A stretch of 64,000 bases of DNA from Oceanobacillus sp. Castelsardo (GTDB lineage Bacteria > Bacillota > Bacilli > Bacillales > Amphibacillaceae), in contig NZ_LYCS01000004.1 of assembly GCF_001659985.1 (NCBI RefSeq), positions 269,292-333,291 on the forward strand, given 5' to 3'. The translations under genes and the position numbers were made by a program. The notes beneath the pieces are model-generated. The model did no database searches and was not told the DNA's origin. It saw only the letters and a list, made by a program, of their open reading frames with translations. Of this stretch, positions 26,702 to 35,560 are shown piece by piece. Position 1 is the stretch's first letter; each line of letters starts with the position of its first letter.

Positions 26702-27403
26702 CTACTGGCTACTCAATCCTTGGATGGATACTTTAAATAGCTTTAAAGATTCCATAAAAGCATTAGGAGTTTCCAACATGACATGATGTCCAGCATTCTT
26801 CAATACGTTAATTTGGATGTTAGGGTTCCTATCCTTTAACTCTTCAACTGTGTTCCTAGGAAGTAAACGATCTTGGTCACCAAGAATTGCTAATACTGGA
26901 ATGTCTAAATTGCTAATTATTTCTTCGCCTCTAGAATATTGGTTACATGCAACAAAGTCAAAATAGGTTGTTTCAATTAAAACCTTTTTCCTATCTCTCA
27001 TCTCTTCCTCAAGCAGCTGCTTGTCCACATCTCTACTATAGGATGCATGAAATAATCCTATTGGAAAATTTCCATCCTTAAGCTTCTGCAATACATTCGC
27101 ATCTACTGGCAATTGAAAATGACTATTCACTAGAACGATTCCCTTTACAAGTTCGCTCCTAATTGCCAATTCTAGTCCAATTAAGCCTCCCATGGAATGA
27201 CCAACGACAATAACATCATTGTTCAGTTCGGAATCTAGTATCATAGCGAAATCTTCAATGGTAGAATAATCTTGTGACAATTCTAAACGATTGGGCAAAT
27301 CTATTATAATAGATTCATTACGAATGTCTTCTGATATTTTCCTCCATTTATTTTTTGTTCCACCAGCACCATGAATAAATAGAAACTTTACATTCTCACC
27401 CAT
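26702..27403 (-). CDS. Alpha/beta hydrolase
   Basis: About 233 residues from the ATG near 27403 (AAGGGGAAGAG upstream); a longer frame to 27460 overlaps the preceding gene and is unlikely. Alpha/beta hydrolase fold: oxyanion motif FIHGAGGTKNKW near the start, nucleophile elbow GHSMGG (about 80-85), Asp in ILGDQDRLLP and His in NAGHHVMLETP. Substrate unknown; MenH/BioH-like esterases look similar. It follows the CHY zinc finger gene by about 46 bp and may be co-transcribed. Confidence 0.78.
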   Translation of the reverse strand: MGENVKFLFIHGAGGTKNKWRKISEDIRNESIIIDLPNRLELSQDYSTIEDFAMILDSELNNDVIVVGHSMGGLIGLELAIRSELVKGIVLVNSHFQLPVDANVLQKLKDGNFPIGLFHASYSRDVDKQLLEEEMRDRKKVLIETTYFDFVACNQYSRGEEIISNLDIPVLAILGDQDRLLPRNTVEELKDRNPNIQINVLKNAGHHVMLETPNAFMESLKLFKVSIQGLSSQ

Positions 27404-27449
27404 CTCTCTTCCCCTTTCTAACTTATATGTAAAAATTACAATTATATCT

Positions 27450-27776
27450 TTACAAGGCAAAATAATAACGATAATGATTCGAACATCCCGGATTAAAAGT
27501 TTTCGTACATACTGGACAAGTTGACTTACTTCCTAAATACTCTTTTATCGTTAATTCCGTACCACACGAACCACATAACACTGCCTTTTCATCAAATTTT
27601 TGGTGTGGCCATACTTTTTGTTTTCCACAACCATGTTCATGATGACAAGTAATGCAAGAAAAATATTCATTACAACAATAAAATTTAACTGCTATACGGT
27701 CATTATATCCATGATAATGCTTACAACGAGTTTCATTATCTATTGCACCTTTTACTTCTTTATTATGAATAAACAT
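27450..27776 (-). CDS. CHY-type zinc finger protein
   Basis: 108 residues packed with metal ligands: CKHYHGYNDRIAVKFYCC, CITCHHEHGC, and two CxxC pairs (CGSC, CPVC), ending in NPGCSNHYRYYF. This is the bacterial CHY zinc finger family, related to the zinc-binding part of Hot13 and plant RING proteins; the bacterial role is unknown. It is cytoplasmic. The start follows AGGAGGTACT. It is probably in an operon with the downstream alpha/beta hydrolase. Confidence 0.85.
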   Translation of the reverse strand: MFIHNKEVKGAIDNETRCKHYHGYNDRIAVKFYCCNEYFSCITCHHEHGCGKQKVWPHQKFDEKAVLCGSCGTELTIKEYLGSKSTCPVCTKTFNPGCSNHYRYYFAL

Positions 27777-27809
27777 AAATAGTACCTCCTAAAGTAAACT
27801 AAAACAAAA

Positions 27810-27843
27810 AAACTCTGTTCTTATTATAATAACAGAGTTTTTT
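27810..27843. terminator. Terminator after mvaS
   Basis: AAACTCTGTT - 11-base loop - AACAGAGTTT, with T runs on both sides. It lies between the mvaS stop (27849) and the start region of the CHY gene and ends leftward transcription of mvaS. Confidence 0.85.
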
Positions 27844-27848
27844 CATGT

Positions 27849-29021
27849 TTATCTTAATTTATTTACATATTTACGCATGTCATCAATTAAACCGGATAAG
27901 CAAATATGAGCTGGATCTTCGTGAATATCTAATTCCATATTACTTCCATCAGTTGGTAACGTTTTTTCAAAGATTTTTTCGTATTCTTCTACAGATACTT
28001 CCTTACGGGATTCAAATAAATCTTTATGTTCTTTTATTAGTAGATATTCTTTATAATCTTCCTCTAATATCCCCGAGAAGAATTCTCCAACCGCTCCAGA
28101 ACCATAGCTAAACATACCGATTCTTGAACCAGCCTTGATATCATCATTAAGTTCAAGTAATGAAAGTAAGCTTAAATACAAAGATCCAGTATAAATATTA
28201 CCTACATTTCGATTATATAATGTACTAATTCTATAATGTTCTTTTAATCGTTCTTGAACTTCTTCAGATGCATCATTCAATACAGTTCTCATCGCCTTAA
28301 GGCCCATTTTTGTATATGGTAAATGGTAACAAATTGCTTCGAAGTCTTCCAAATCCATTCCATTTTCATCCTTATATTTATCCCACACTTTTTGGAAAAA
28401 TGAAATATACTGTTCATTTGAAAACTTTCCATCAACAAGTGCTTTATCTGAATATAGCGGACGCCAAAAGTCCATAATATCAGCAGTTAAAGAAGCACTT
28501 TTATTTTCTAATGTCATAATTCTTGGATTCGCACTAATTAATAGGGCTACTGCTCCTGCACCTTGAGTAGATTCTCCACCAGTATTTAAGCCATATCTTG
28601 CAATATCGGAACCAATAACTAATACTTTACTTTCAGGATTTAATGCAACATGTCCTTTTGCCATTTGAATTCCTGCAGTTGCTCCATAACAAGCATGTTT
28701 AACCTCCACACAACGTGCATTCGGTTTTAACCCTAGCAAATGGTGAATATAAACAGCGCCAGATTTGGAATGATCGATACCTGTTTCCGTACCAAAAATA
28801 ACAAAATCAATTGCTTCTTTATCCGCTTCATCAATTATTTCTAAAGCAGCATTAGCCGCTAATGTTACAGAGTCCTGTGTGATTGGGGGAATTGCCATTT
28901 TATCTTGTCCAATTCCAATGGTGAACTTCTCTGGTTCCACATCTCTTGCCACTGCTAATTTATTCATATCCACGAACAAATGAGGAGTATAAAATCCTAT
29001 TTTATCAATACCTATCTTCAT
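27849..29021 (-). CDS. mvaS: Hydroxymethylglutaryl-CoA synthase
   Basis: 390 residues, thiolase fold. Catalytic residues: E79 (FGTETGIDHSKS), C111 (VKHACYGATAG) and a His in CYHLPYTKMG near 235. It condenses acetyl-CoA with acetoacetyl-CoA to HMG-CoA. Most Bacillaceae make isoprenoids by the MEP route, so a lone mvaS without mvaE or mvaK nearby is unusual; it may serve a side pathway, or the other mevalonate genes lie elsewhere. It is monocistronic, with terminators on the downstream side. Confidence 0.92.
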   Translation of the reverse strand: MKIGIDKIGFYTPHLFVDMNKLAVARDVEPEKFTIGIGQDKMAIPPITQDSVTLAANAALEIIDEADKEAIDFVIFGTETGIDHSKSGAVYIHHLLGLKPNARCVEVKHACYGATAGIQMAKGHVALNPESKVLVIGSDIARYGLNTGGESTQGAGAVALLISANPRIMTLENKSASLTADIMDFWRPLYSDKALVDGKFSNEQYISFFQKVWDKYKDENGMDLEDFEAICYHLPYTKMGLKAMRTVLNDASEEVQERLKEHYRISTLYNRNVGNIYTGSLYLSLLSLLELNDDIKAGSRIGMFSYGSGAVGEFFSGILEEDYKEYLLIKEHKDLFESRKEVSVEEYEKIFEKTLPTDGSNMELDIHEDPAHICLSGLIDDMRKYVNKLR

Positions 29022-29191
29022 GATATTCTCCTTTTCTCATGTATAAATTAAGTCTAATAAATAATAATTTTTTCCACTATAAATGGTAATACAATCTGTT
29101 AATTTATACAACTTTTGTGTTAATTTGTCGTAAAATTTATTTAGCAGAAAGTAAGAAGATGCAGTAAAATTCAACTGTCCTTTTCAGTCAG

Positions 29192-29845
29192 TTATAATTG
29201 AATATTACTAGAAATCTCTACCCCTTCTAACGCTTGGGATGCTAGGTGATCTGCTTCACGATTTTTTTTCCTCGATATGGCTTCATATCCAGGGTGTATT
29301 CCCATTTGCTTCATCTTGTCCTCGACTCTATCTGCCCATTTAGATAATGCTTCCTCATAACAAGGCCAATCTCCACTCAATTGATTAATAACTACTTGAG
29401 AATCTCCTATAAACCTAACTGGCAAATGATGTACACCTAGGTCTTCCAATTCTTGAAGTCCAAAATATAAAGCAGCATACTCCGCCTCATTATTCGTTTC
29501 TATGTCCTCAACAAAGGCATTCTTTCTTATTCGGAATTGTTTACCATTTTGCTCATAATAAATAACACAGCCTAACCCCGATTTCTTTGTATTTTGATCA
29601 AATCCACCATCAAAATAAACCGATATATGATGTGGTTCGGTTTGAAGACCCTCCACAAACTTTTTTAGTTCTTTCAATGACCAAGTTCGATTCTGTACAT
29701 CGATAAAAGAAACTTTTTTTAACCGACCCGTCTTATCCATATCTTCGGCAATAAGAATTGCTTTTTCCATTTTCATTTCATCTGAAAAAAATCTGGTTTC
29801 TACACCTTTAGATGTTTTATAGATTAATTCCATTCTTATGTTCAC
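29192..29845 (-). CDS. RNase H-like protein with N-terminal reverse-transcriptase-associated module
   Basis: 217 residues from a GTG (AAAAGGATGA upstream). The first ~65 residues are the small module seen in Bacillus YpeP-type proteins; residues ~74-205 are an RNase HI fold. All four acidic catalytic residues can be seen: D79 (YFDGG), E120 (NNEAEY), D148 (GDSQ) and D199 (READHLAS), so it is probably active on RNA-DNA hybrids. It is close to a small spore-type gene. A later ATG at 29833 lacks a good site. Confidence 0.85.
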   Translation of the reverse strand: MNIRMELIYKTSKGVETRFFSDEMKMEKAILIAEDMDKTGRLKKVSFIDVQNRTWSLKELKKFVEGLQTEPHHISVYFDGGFDQNTKKSGLGCVIYYEQNGKQFRIRKNAFVEDIETNNEAEYAALYFGLQELEDLGVHHLPVRFIGDSQVVINQLSGDWPCYEEALSKWADRVEDKMKQMGIHPGYEAISRKKNREADHLASQALEGVEISSNIQL

Positions 29846-30043
29846 GATAAATCATCCTTTTAAGTAGAAATGCATACTTATCATCTTGCATTTAGTATAA
29901 CCAAATGAATGCTTTTGATTTTTAACATAAAGTATTTTAACCTAGTAAAATCCAAACATGATTGGAGCGAATAATCGCTCCAGAAATACAATGCTAAAAA
30001 ATACCGATAAATCCAAAGTTAATTGTAATATAATCATAAATAG

Positions 30044-30074
30044 AAGCATAAAGAAGGATAAATTCTTTATGCTT
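30044..30074 (-). terminator. Terminator after the small spore-type gene
   Basis: AAGCATAAAGAA - 7-base loop - TTCTTTATGCTT, a perfect 12-bp stem 12 bp beyond the stop of the 53-residue gene. Confidence 0.78.
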
Positions 30075-30085
30075 CTAAACAAGTT

Positions 30086-30247
30086 CTATTTACGTTTTCT
30101 TTTATTCTTCTTACCGTTTAAGTTAAGAAACTCGCTTTCTTCTGAAAACTCTACGTCTTCGTTTTCACGATTAGGTTCTGTATTATACTTGATAACGTTT
30201 CGTTGTCTTCCCTTATCTTTATTTTTATTCTTATTTTCCTCTGACAT
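30086..30247 (-). CDS. Small spore-type protein with GPR-like cleavage motif
   Basis: A 53-residue, highly charged protein (MSEENKNKNKDKGRQRN... ending KKNKRKRK) with AAGGAG seven bases before the second of two close ATGs; the first ATG (30253) overlaps that site. It contains VEFSEESEF at 32-40, resembling the E-F-A-S-E site cut by the spore protease GPR in small acid-soluble proteins. The same kind of motif occurs in the Asn-rich protein at 52563. Spore function is inference from this motif; it is not a recognised named family to me. Confidence 0.6.
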   Translation of the reverse strand: MSEENKNKNKDKGRQRNVIKYNTEPNRENEDVEFSEESEFLNLNGKKNKRKRK

Positions 30248-30352
30248 ATGCATACTCCTTCCTATTCATTTTAAATTATTTACCTTTATTCTTTTCAAAA
30301 CCTCCCTACCTCCCTTTAAAATTAGTTTGAACGATTTATTGGAATTAATCCG

Positions 30353-30382
30353 AAAAAAAACCTTAGGATGAATTACCTAAGG
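30353..30382 (-). terminator. Terminator after the mscS gene
   Basis: On the minus strand CCTTAGG - 8-base loop - CCTAAGG followed by eight Ts; 47 bp beyond the mscS stop. Confidence 0.85.
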
Positions 30383-30428
30383 CGTAAATGAAAGTAATAA
30401 ATTATTTTATAACCAACGATTGGTAAGG

Positions 30429-31235
30429 TTAGGAAATAGTCATACCGTTTTGTTCTAGTGCTTCTTTCATCATTTTTCTTAATTTCCTTTCTACACCAAA
30501 CTGTGCATCTGTTTTTGTTTTACCTATCACTCGTAGAACAACACTAGATGTTTCTAATGACTGTACCCCAATTACGTTAGGACCTTCCACAATATTATCA
30601 TCCTCATCTTGAATTCGATCACAGACATCTTGCAATACCTGGATTGCTTTATCGATATCTTCATTATGGGAAATACTTATATCAACTAGTGCACGCATGT
30701 TTCCACGAGAATAGTTACTTACAGTTCCTATATTCCGGTTTGGGATATAATGTACGGTTCCATCTGACCCTCTTAATTTAGTAGTTCTTAATCCAATTTC
30801 TTCCACAACCCCATCTATCCCAGCAACTGTTACATAATCATCCACGTCAAACTGTTTTTCTAATAAAATAAAAAAACCAGTTACAACGTCACTTACTAAA
30901 CCTTGAGCTCCAAATCCAATAGCAAGACCGATAATACCTGCTCCGGCTAATAAAGCTTTAATGTCTAATCCAAAAAGTTCAAAAATAATACCAATGACAA
31001 TAAATAACAAGAAATATGTAAATACATTAATACATAAAGCTTGCAACGTATGAGCTCTTCCAGATGTTAATTTTTTAGTTGATCTTTCAAATACTTTTTG
31101 GATAGTACGTTTCCCTATAGATTTCACTATGTAATAAATAATTATTATTGCAATTAATTTAAGGGCAACTATCCCAATATCTAAAACTAACTTTGTCCAA
31201 TTTATTCCTTCTATCCAATCAATCAAAACATTCAC
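30429..31235 (-). CDS. MscS-family mechanosensitive channel (YkuT-like)
   Basis: 268 residues. Three membrane helices (about 18-40, 62-88 and 92-115), the last being the Gly/Ala-rich pore helix ALLAGAGIIGLAIGFGAQGLVSDVVTGF of MscS. A cytoplasmic beta domain with RTTKLRGSDGTVHYIPNRNIGTVSNYSR follows. It opens under membrane tension to release solutes on osmotic downshock. Size matches B. subtilis YkuT. It is a single gene. Confidence 0.9.
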   Translation of the reverse strand: MNVLIDWIEGINWTKLVLDIGIVALKLIAIIIIYYIVKSIGKRTIQKVFERSTKKLTSGRAHTLQALCINVFTYFLLFIVIGIIFELFGLDIKALLAGAGIIGLAIGFGAQGLVSDVVTGFFILLEKQFDVDDYVTVAGIDGVVEEIGLRTTKLRGSDGTVHYIPNRNIGTVSNYSRGNMRALVDISISHNEDIDKAIQVLQDVCDRIQDEDDNIVEGPNVIGVQSLETSSVVLRVIGKTKTDAQFGVERKLRKMMKEALEQNGMTIS

Positions 31236-31349
31236 CTCAATATCCTTTCTAAATTAATTACTAACTAAATGGGTTCCTCTGGAAAAGGGCAATAAATGTC
31301 GATACATGTTATATTACCCCGAAATAAATATGATAAAACATTTTTACTT

Positions 31350-31386
31350 AAAAAACTACTATTCGCTATTCGAATAGTAGTTTTTT
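31350..31386. terminator. Terminator after the tyrosine phosphatase gene
   Basis: AAAAAACTACTATTCG - 5-base loop - CGAATAGTAGTTTTTT, a perfect 16-bp stem with A and T tracts, 27 bp beyond the phosphatase stop. Confidence 0.9.
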
Positions 31387-31412
31387 ATATTACCGCACTG
31401 GAACTGCCCCTA

Positions 31413-32141
31413 TTAATTAAATTGTATTAACCTTTCTCGAATCTTTTGGATATCCTTTTTAGATATACCTGCAGAATGTAAATAATTCTCGAATGTTCCA
31501 TAGTTATGGATAATGTGATCATATGCTTGTAAGATATATTCACGATGAGAGTATATAAAATGGAAAGAGGTATTATCTTCTAAATCGTGCAGGGATTCTA
31601 ATTTAGAATAAGACACCTCATAATTGGCAACAATATCCTTTTTTTCCACCCCAGCTAACCCTAATAACAGCATGGCTAGAACTCCAGTACGATCCTTACC
31701 TACACGACAATGGAAAAGAATACATCCATCCTTTGCCCCAGAAATGGTTTGAAAGATTTCTTTTACTGCTGTTTTCTGTTTCAACAGTTCTATGTAAAAG
31801 TCTCCCATTGTATAGATCGAGTCCGCATCGTTATATTTGGTTATATCATATATACTCTGTGTAATAAATGGTAAATTATAATAATCAAATTCAGCCATAT
31901 CAGACAATGGATTCGGTTCTAACTCTAATTCTTCGTCTCTTCTTAGGTCAACAATTGTTTTTACACCATAAGCTTTTAAAAAATTAATATCTTCTTTATT
32001 CAATTTACTCATATCACTTGACCTTAAAAATGAATGCCATTTCGTTTGTTGTCCATCATTCGTACTATATCCACCTAATTCTCGACAATTTTCTAAACTA
32101 GGAATTGGCAATCGTACCCAATTAAGTTTTGCGTTTTTCAT
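31413..32141 (-). CDS. Tyrosine/serine protein phosphatase (IphP/SIW14-like)
   Basis: 242 residues with the P-loop HCRVGKDRTG (nucleophile C145, arginine R151) and the family-typical NCRELGGY near the N terminus and FLRSSDMSKL. These low-specificity dual phosphatases act on phosphoproteins or phosphoinositides; some are virulence factors elsewhere. No signal peptide, so cytoplasmic here. It is a single gene. Substrate unknown. Confidence 0.88.
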   Translation of the reverse strand: MKNAKLNWVRLPIPSLENCRELGGYSTNDGQQTKWHSFLRSSDMSKLNKEDINFLKAYGVKTIVDLRRDEELELEPNPLSDMAEFDYYNLPFITQSIYDITKYNDADSIYTMGDFYIELLKQKTAVKEIFQTISGAKDGCILFHCRVGKDRTGVLAMLLLGLAGVEKKDIVANYEVSYSKLESLHDLEDNTSFHFIYSHREYILQAYDHIIHNYGTFENYLHSAGISKKDIQKIRERLIQFN

Positions 32142-32339
32142 AATCAGCCTCCTATATTCGAAAAATTATGACCATTCAATCTAATTTAGATTATATGTAA
32201 TCCTTTATAGAAATACAACCTTTTTGAATGGTTAGAAACACTCACTTACTATCTAGGAAGAATTTTAATTGTACTTATTTATAATGCTTTACAATCAAAA
32301 AAAGAAAGCACCTTTATTACAGATACTTTCTTTTCCATC

Positions 32340-33581
32340 TTATTGAATTGTAATTTTAACTGTTCGGAAACCCCAATTAACAGCCGCCTGATGTGTTGGA
32401 ACATAGACATCTATTTTATTTCCTTTTATAGCACTTCCGATATCCCCTGCGATTGCATAACCGTAACCTTCTACATGGACAACAGATCCAAGTGGAATCA
32501 CTTTAGGGTCAACAGCTATCACTTTCGCATTTGGATTTTTTCTCAAATCAATTCCAGTATACGTTTTTCCAGATCCACCTGCACTTTCTAAAGTATATGC
32601 AGTAGCATTAACAGTTAATGTTTTCTTTTCTTTTTCAACCTTTTTTTCAGTCGTTTTTTCTACTGTGTTTTTTTGTTCAGTTTTTGGCTTAGAAGAGGCG
32701 CTAGTTTCGGTAGCCTTTTCTTCTACTTCTGGCTTAGAGGAGGTGCTAGATTTACTTGAATTACTATCGGTACTAGTTACTACTACCTTTTTATTTTGTT
32801 GTTTACTAACTTCTTTTGCCTTTTCTTCGGCAGCAACTATTTTTTGTTTTACATCTTCTTCAAGAAAAGCAAGATTACGATCCTTACTTTTGAGTTCCGT
32901 TACTAGTCCTTGTAATTGACCTTGTTTTTCCGCCAAAGCATTTTTACTGTTTTCACTTTTCGCTTTTTGCTCTTGAACAACGAGCAGTGCTTCTTCATGT
33001 TCAGCTTTCATTACATTTAATTCATTTAACTTATCCATGGAAAGTTTTTGATTTTCTTCCACTTTTTGAATATCTCTATCTAATTGTTCCATTAAAGCTG
33101 CATCTGATTCTACTATTTTATTAACTGTTGATACCCGGCTAATAAAATCTCCGAAACTTTCTGAGCCAAATATAACTTCTAAATAATTAACAGATCCGCC
33201 CGATAACTGATAGGAAGAAGCTCTATTTTTCAATATATTATAGCGTTTCTCAATGCTTTTCTCTAATTCATGTATTTCCTCTTGAAGTTGATTTATTTCC
33301 TCTGTTGTATAATTAATATCTTCTGTGGTTTGATCAACTAAAGCTTGTTTCTCTGTTAAGACTTGACCAACTTTTTGAATTTCTTGATTTAATGATTCCA
33401 TATCAGAAATGATACCATTCATTTTTTCTTCTGTTGCTGATAGATTTGCTTGTATATCACTTCGCTCTGCCTGTATGTTATGTAAGTCTTTTCCTGATTC
33501 AGCGTGGCTTACCATACCAAAAAAAGAATTCCCTAGAACCATTGTAGTAGCTAAGGTGATTGCAGTTAATTTTTTCTTCAA
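32340..33581 (-). CDS. Secreted coiled-coil protein with C-terminal 3D domain (cell-wall hydrolase type)
   Basis: 413 residues from a TTG (GGGGAAAAAG upstream). Signal peptide 1-27 (cleavage after SHA). Residues ~28-265 are a long PcsB/CwlO-like coiled coil (RASSYQLSGGSVNYLEVIFGSESFGDFISR is typical but here split over positions 125-154). A Ser/Lys/Glu-rich linker follows, then the 3D domain (~325-413) with catalytic Asp residues in AVDPKVIPLG, GDIGSAIKG and KIDVYVPT. 3D domains (YocH, MltA-like fold) cleave glycan strands. It is exported to the wall, a single gene, probably growth-phase controlled. Confidence 0.88.
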   Translation of the reverse strand: MKKKLTAITLATTMVLGNSFFGMVSHAESGKDLHNIQAERSDIQANLSATEEKMNGIISDMESLNQEIQKVGQVLTEKQALVDQTTEDINYTTEEINQLQEEIHELEKSIEKRYNILKNRASSYQLSGGSVNYLEVIFGSESFGDFISRVSTVNKIVESDAALMEQLDRDIQKVEENQKLSMDKLNELNVMKAEHEEALLVVQEQKAKSENSKNALAEKQGQLQGLVTELKSKDRNLAFLEEDVKQKIVAAEEKAKEVSKQQNKKVVVTSTDSNSSKSSTSSKPEVEEKATETSASSKPKTEQKNTVEKTTEKKVEKEKKTLTVNATAYTLESAGGSGKTYTGIDLRKNPNAKVIAVDPKVIPLGSVVHVEGYGYAIAGDIGSAIKGNKIDVYVPTHQAAVNWGFRTVKITIQ

Positions 33582-33654
33582 CTTTTTCCCCTGCTTCCTT
33601 TTATATTACATTTAATAGATTATTAATATGGTGAAAGTATACCATTTAAAAATG

Positions 33655-33850
33655 TCATGATTGTTAGAGTTTTATTACAGTTATATTTCACGCCTCTTCA
33701 TAGGGGTATGCCGACGTTGGCCGCAAAGCCCGCACTTAGTCGGCCTTCCTTCACTACAACCGATATTGACTTTCACCACAGGGGTATCAGTGCGAAGTTT
33801 GGAACTACGCTAAAGCTCGTCCCATCAAAAAACTGCTAGTTACTAGGCGA
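33655..33850. other. Non-coding, GC-richer block of unknown type
   Basis: This stretch in the 340-bp gap before the 3D-protein gene is richer in GC than its AT-rich flanks. It contains a hairpin GCCGAC...GTCGGC (about 33709-33744) enclosing GGCC and GCCC motifs. No plausible reading frame with a ribosome binding site was seen. It resembles a dispersed repeat or decayed element, but I found no second copy in the window. Confidence 0.4.
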
Positions 33851-33888
33851 GGATGCTAGACATCAAAGATTATTCTTATCACAAAAAA

Positions 33889-33916
33889 AAAACAGTTTTC
33901 GCGATAAACTGTTTTT
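33889..33916 (-). terminator. Terminator region upstream of the M20 peptidase stop
   Basis: AAAACAGTTT - 7-base loop - AAACTGTTTT with T tract on the plus side and ten As on the other; just beyond the M20 peptidase stop at 33922. Confidence 0.8.
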
Positions 33917-33921
33917 TACAT

Positions 33922-35049
33922 TTATAATTCGATAATTAATTTACACAATAAAGCTGTTCGGCCTGGGATTTCGTTTGCTAGAATATGTTCATTTTTTTCA
34001 TGGATTCCATAACCTATAACACCTAGACCGTCTAAAGTTGGAACACCCAAATTGGCAGTAAAATTAGCATCGCTACCTCCCCCAACATAAGCCTCTGTCA
34101 ATTCTAGGTCAAGATCTGTTGCTACTTTTTTAGCTATCTTAAATAATCTTTTTGTTCCTTTATTCCGATTCATTGGCGGCCGATTAATTCCACCACGAAC
34201 TTTAATGGCAATACCCTTTTTTGTTGGTCTTAAATTTTTAATTAGATAATCAATCCTTTTTTGTTCTTCTGACGTTCGTGCTCGTACATTTACTCCAAAT
34301 ACAGCTTGGTCAGGAACAACATTTAATTTCCCCCCACCTTTAATGGAACCAGTATTAAGCGTTGTCCCTTTATAATAATTAGTTAAGGATTGCAAAAATA
34401 ATATCTGTCTTGCCGCTTCTTCAATTGCATTAACGCCTAATTCATGATGATTTCCAGCATGGGCAGATTTCCCTTTTATTTCTACAAAATATCTAGCTGA
34501 ACCTTTTCGTCCAGTCTTTAACGCGCCTGTTCCCGACACAGGTGGTTCCGTTACAAGGGCAAAGTTACTTTTTTTAGCCTCTTTCTCAATAATTCTTCTT
34601 GACGAAGGACTGCCAATCTCTTCATCACTAGTACAGAGAAAAACTACTTTTTTTGTTAATTTTATTTTTAAATCTTTAATTGCCTTTAAAGCCCAAATTG
34701 TTTGAACAAGTCCACCCTTCATATCTAGAATGCCGGGGCCATAAACCTTATTCCCTTCTATTTTAAAAGGCAGATCACCTTTATCCCAAACGGTATCAAA
34801 ATGGGATAATATAAGAATGGTTTCTTTTCCCTTTCCTATTGTAAAGCGCAAATGATTACCATACTTTTCTTCTTTAATTTCTTCAGCTTTATAACCAAAG
34901 TATCTTAAGAATAGTTTTTGTATACGTTGTTCACAGGCATCCACTAGTTCCTTATCCATGGAAGGAGAATCCCTCTCCACAAGATACTGTATATCTCGTA
35001 AAATATCTTTCTGATGAAGCACCATATATCTCTTGATCCGATCCATCAT
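33922..35049 (-). CDS. M20 family metallopeptidase (carboxypeptidase G2-like)
   Basis: About 375 residues from tandem ATGs at 35049/35046 behind GGGGGAG. Metal ligands: HFDTVWD (~87-93), GPGILDMKGG, STSDEEIGS-type CTSDEEIGSPSSR, and the late GGGSDANFTANLG. The lid domain carries SAHAGNHHELGVNAIEE. This layout is that of glutamate carboxypeptidase/CPG2-like M20 enzymes that cleave C-terminal or folate-linked glutamate; the substrate here is unknown. Cytoplasmic, single gene. Confidence 0.85.
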   Translation of the reverse strand: MMDRIKRYMVLHQKDILRDIQYLVERDSPSMDKELVDACEQRIQKLFLRYFGYKAEEIKEEKYGNHLRFTIGKGKETILILSHFDTVWDKGDLPFKIEGNKVYGPGILDMKGGLVQTIWALKAIKDLKIKLTKKVVFLCTSDEEIGSPSSRRIIEKEAKKSNFALVTEPPVSGTGALKTGRKGSARYFVEIKGKSAHAGNHHELGVNAIEEAARQILFLQSLTNYYKGTTLNTGSIKGGGKLNVVPDQAVFGVNVRARTSEEQKRIDYLIKNLRPTKKGIAIKVRGGINRPPMNRNKGTKRLFKIAKKVATDLDLELTEAYVGGGSDANFTANLGVPTLDGLGVIGYGIHEKNEHILANEIPGRTALLCKLIIEL

Positions 35050-35132
35050 TTCTCCCCCAAAATTCATAAATACATATTCTATATATTATATACTTTTTTA
35101 GCGGGCCCGGCACTCTTGTTTTAGGTATTAAA

Positions 35133-35158
35133 AATAGCCTTTTATTTGAAAGGCTATT
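35133..35158 (-). terminator. Terminator overlapping the DUF378 stop
   Basis: AATAGCCTTT - 6-base loop - AAAGGCTATT with a T5 run on the minus side. The right arm covers the TAG stop of the DUF378 gene. Confidence 0.82.
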
Positions 35159-35465
35159 CCTCATCTTTTTCCGTTGCTCTCCTATTTTCCTCATATTCCT
35201 CTGCAACTTCTGTACTATATTTGACATTTCCAACATTTCCATCTATCGTATCGACCGTCGTAATGATGCCAATTGGATAAAGCGTTTTTGTTAAATAATA
35301 CAAACCACCTAAACCAATAATCCCATATACTAACCTAGACAAAAACGCATCTTGCCCTCCAAAAAGCCCCGCAACAAAATCTAATTGAAAAAAGGCAATT
35401 ACCCCCCAATTAATCGCACCAACAATAATCAATGTCAATGTAATACTATTTATAATCCGAATCAT
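35154..35465 (-). CDS. DUF378 family small membrane protein
   Basis: 103 residues: two membrane helices (about 8-28 and 44-66) around the family motif GAINWGVIAFFQLDFVAGLFGG, then a charged tail (EEYEENRRATEKDEE) longer than the usual YuzA-type member. Function unknown. It is a separate transcription unit with its own terminator. An overlapping minus frame at 34952-35242 is not coding. Confidence 0.85.
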   Translation of the reverse strand: MIRIINSITLTLIIVGAINWGVIAFFQLDFVAGLFGGQDAFLSRLVYGIIGLGGLYYLTKTLYPIGIITTVDTIDGNVGNVKYSTEVAEEYEENRRATEKDEE

Positions 35466-35560
35466 TCACTATCACCCCAAAATAAAATCTACACATGTAG
35501 CATTTGTATTTTTAGAAATTTTATTTATAAAGGTAAAGGTATTATTATTTAATTTTTCAT

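Noticed and set aside
34952..35242. Minus-strand 96-codon frame
   Set aside because: It overlaps both the DUF378 gene and the start of the M20 peptidase in another frame, crossing a terminator; no coding signature.
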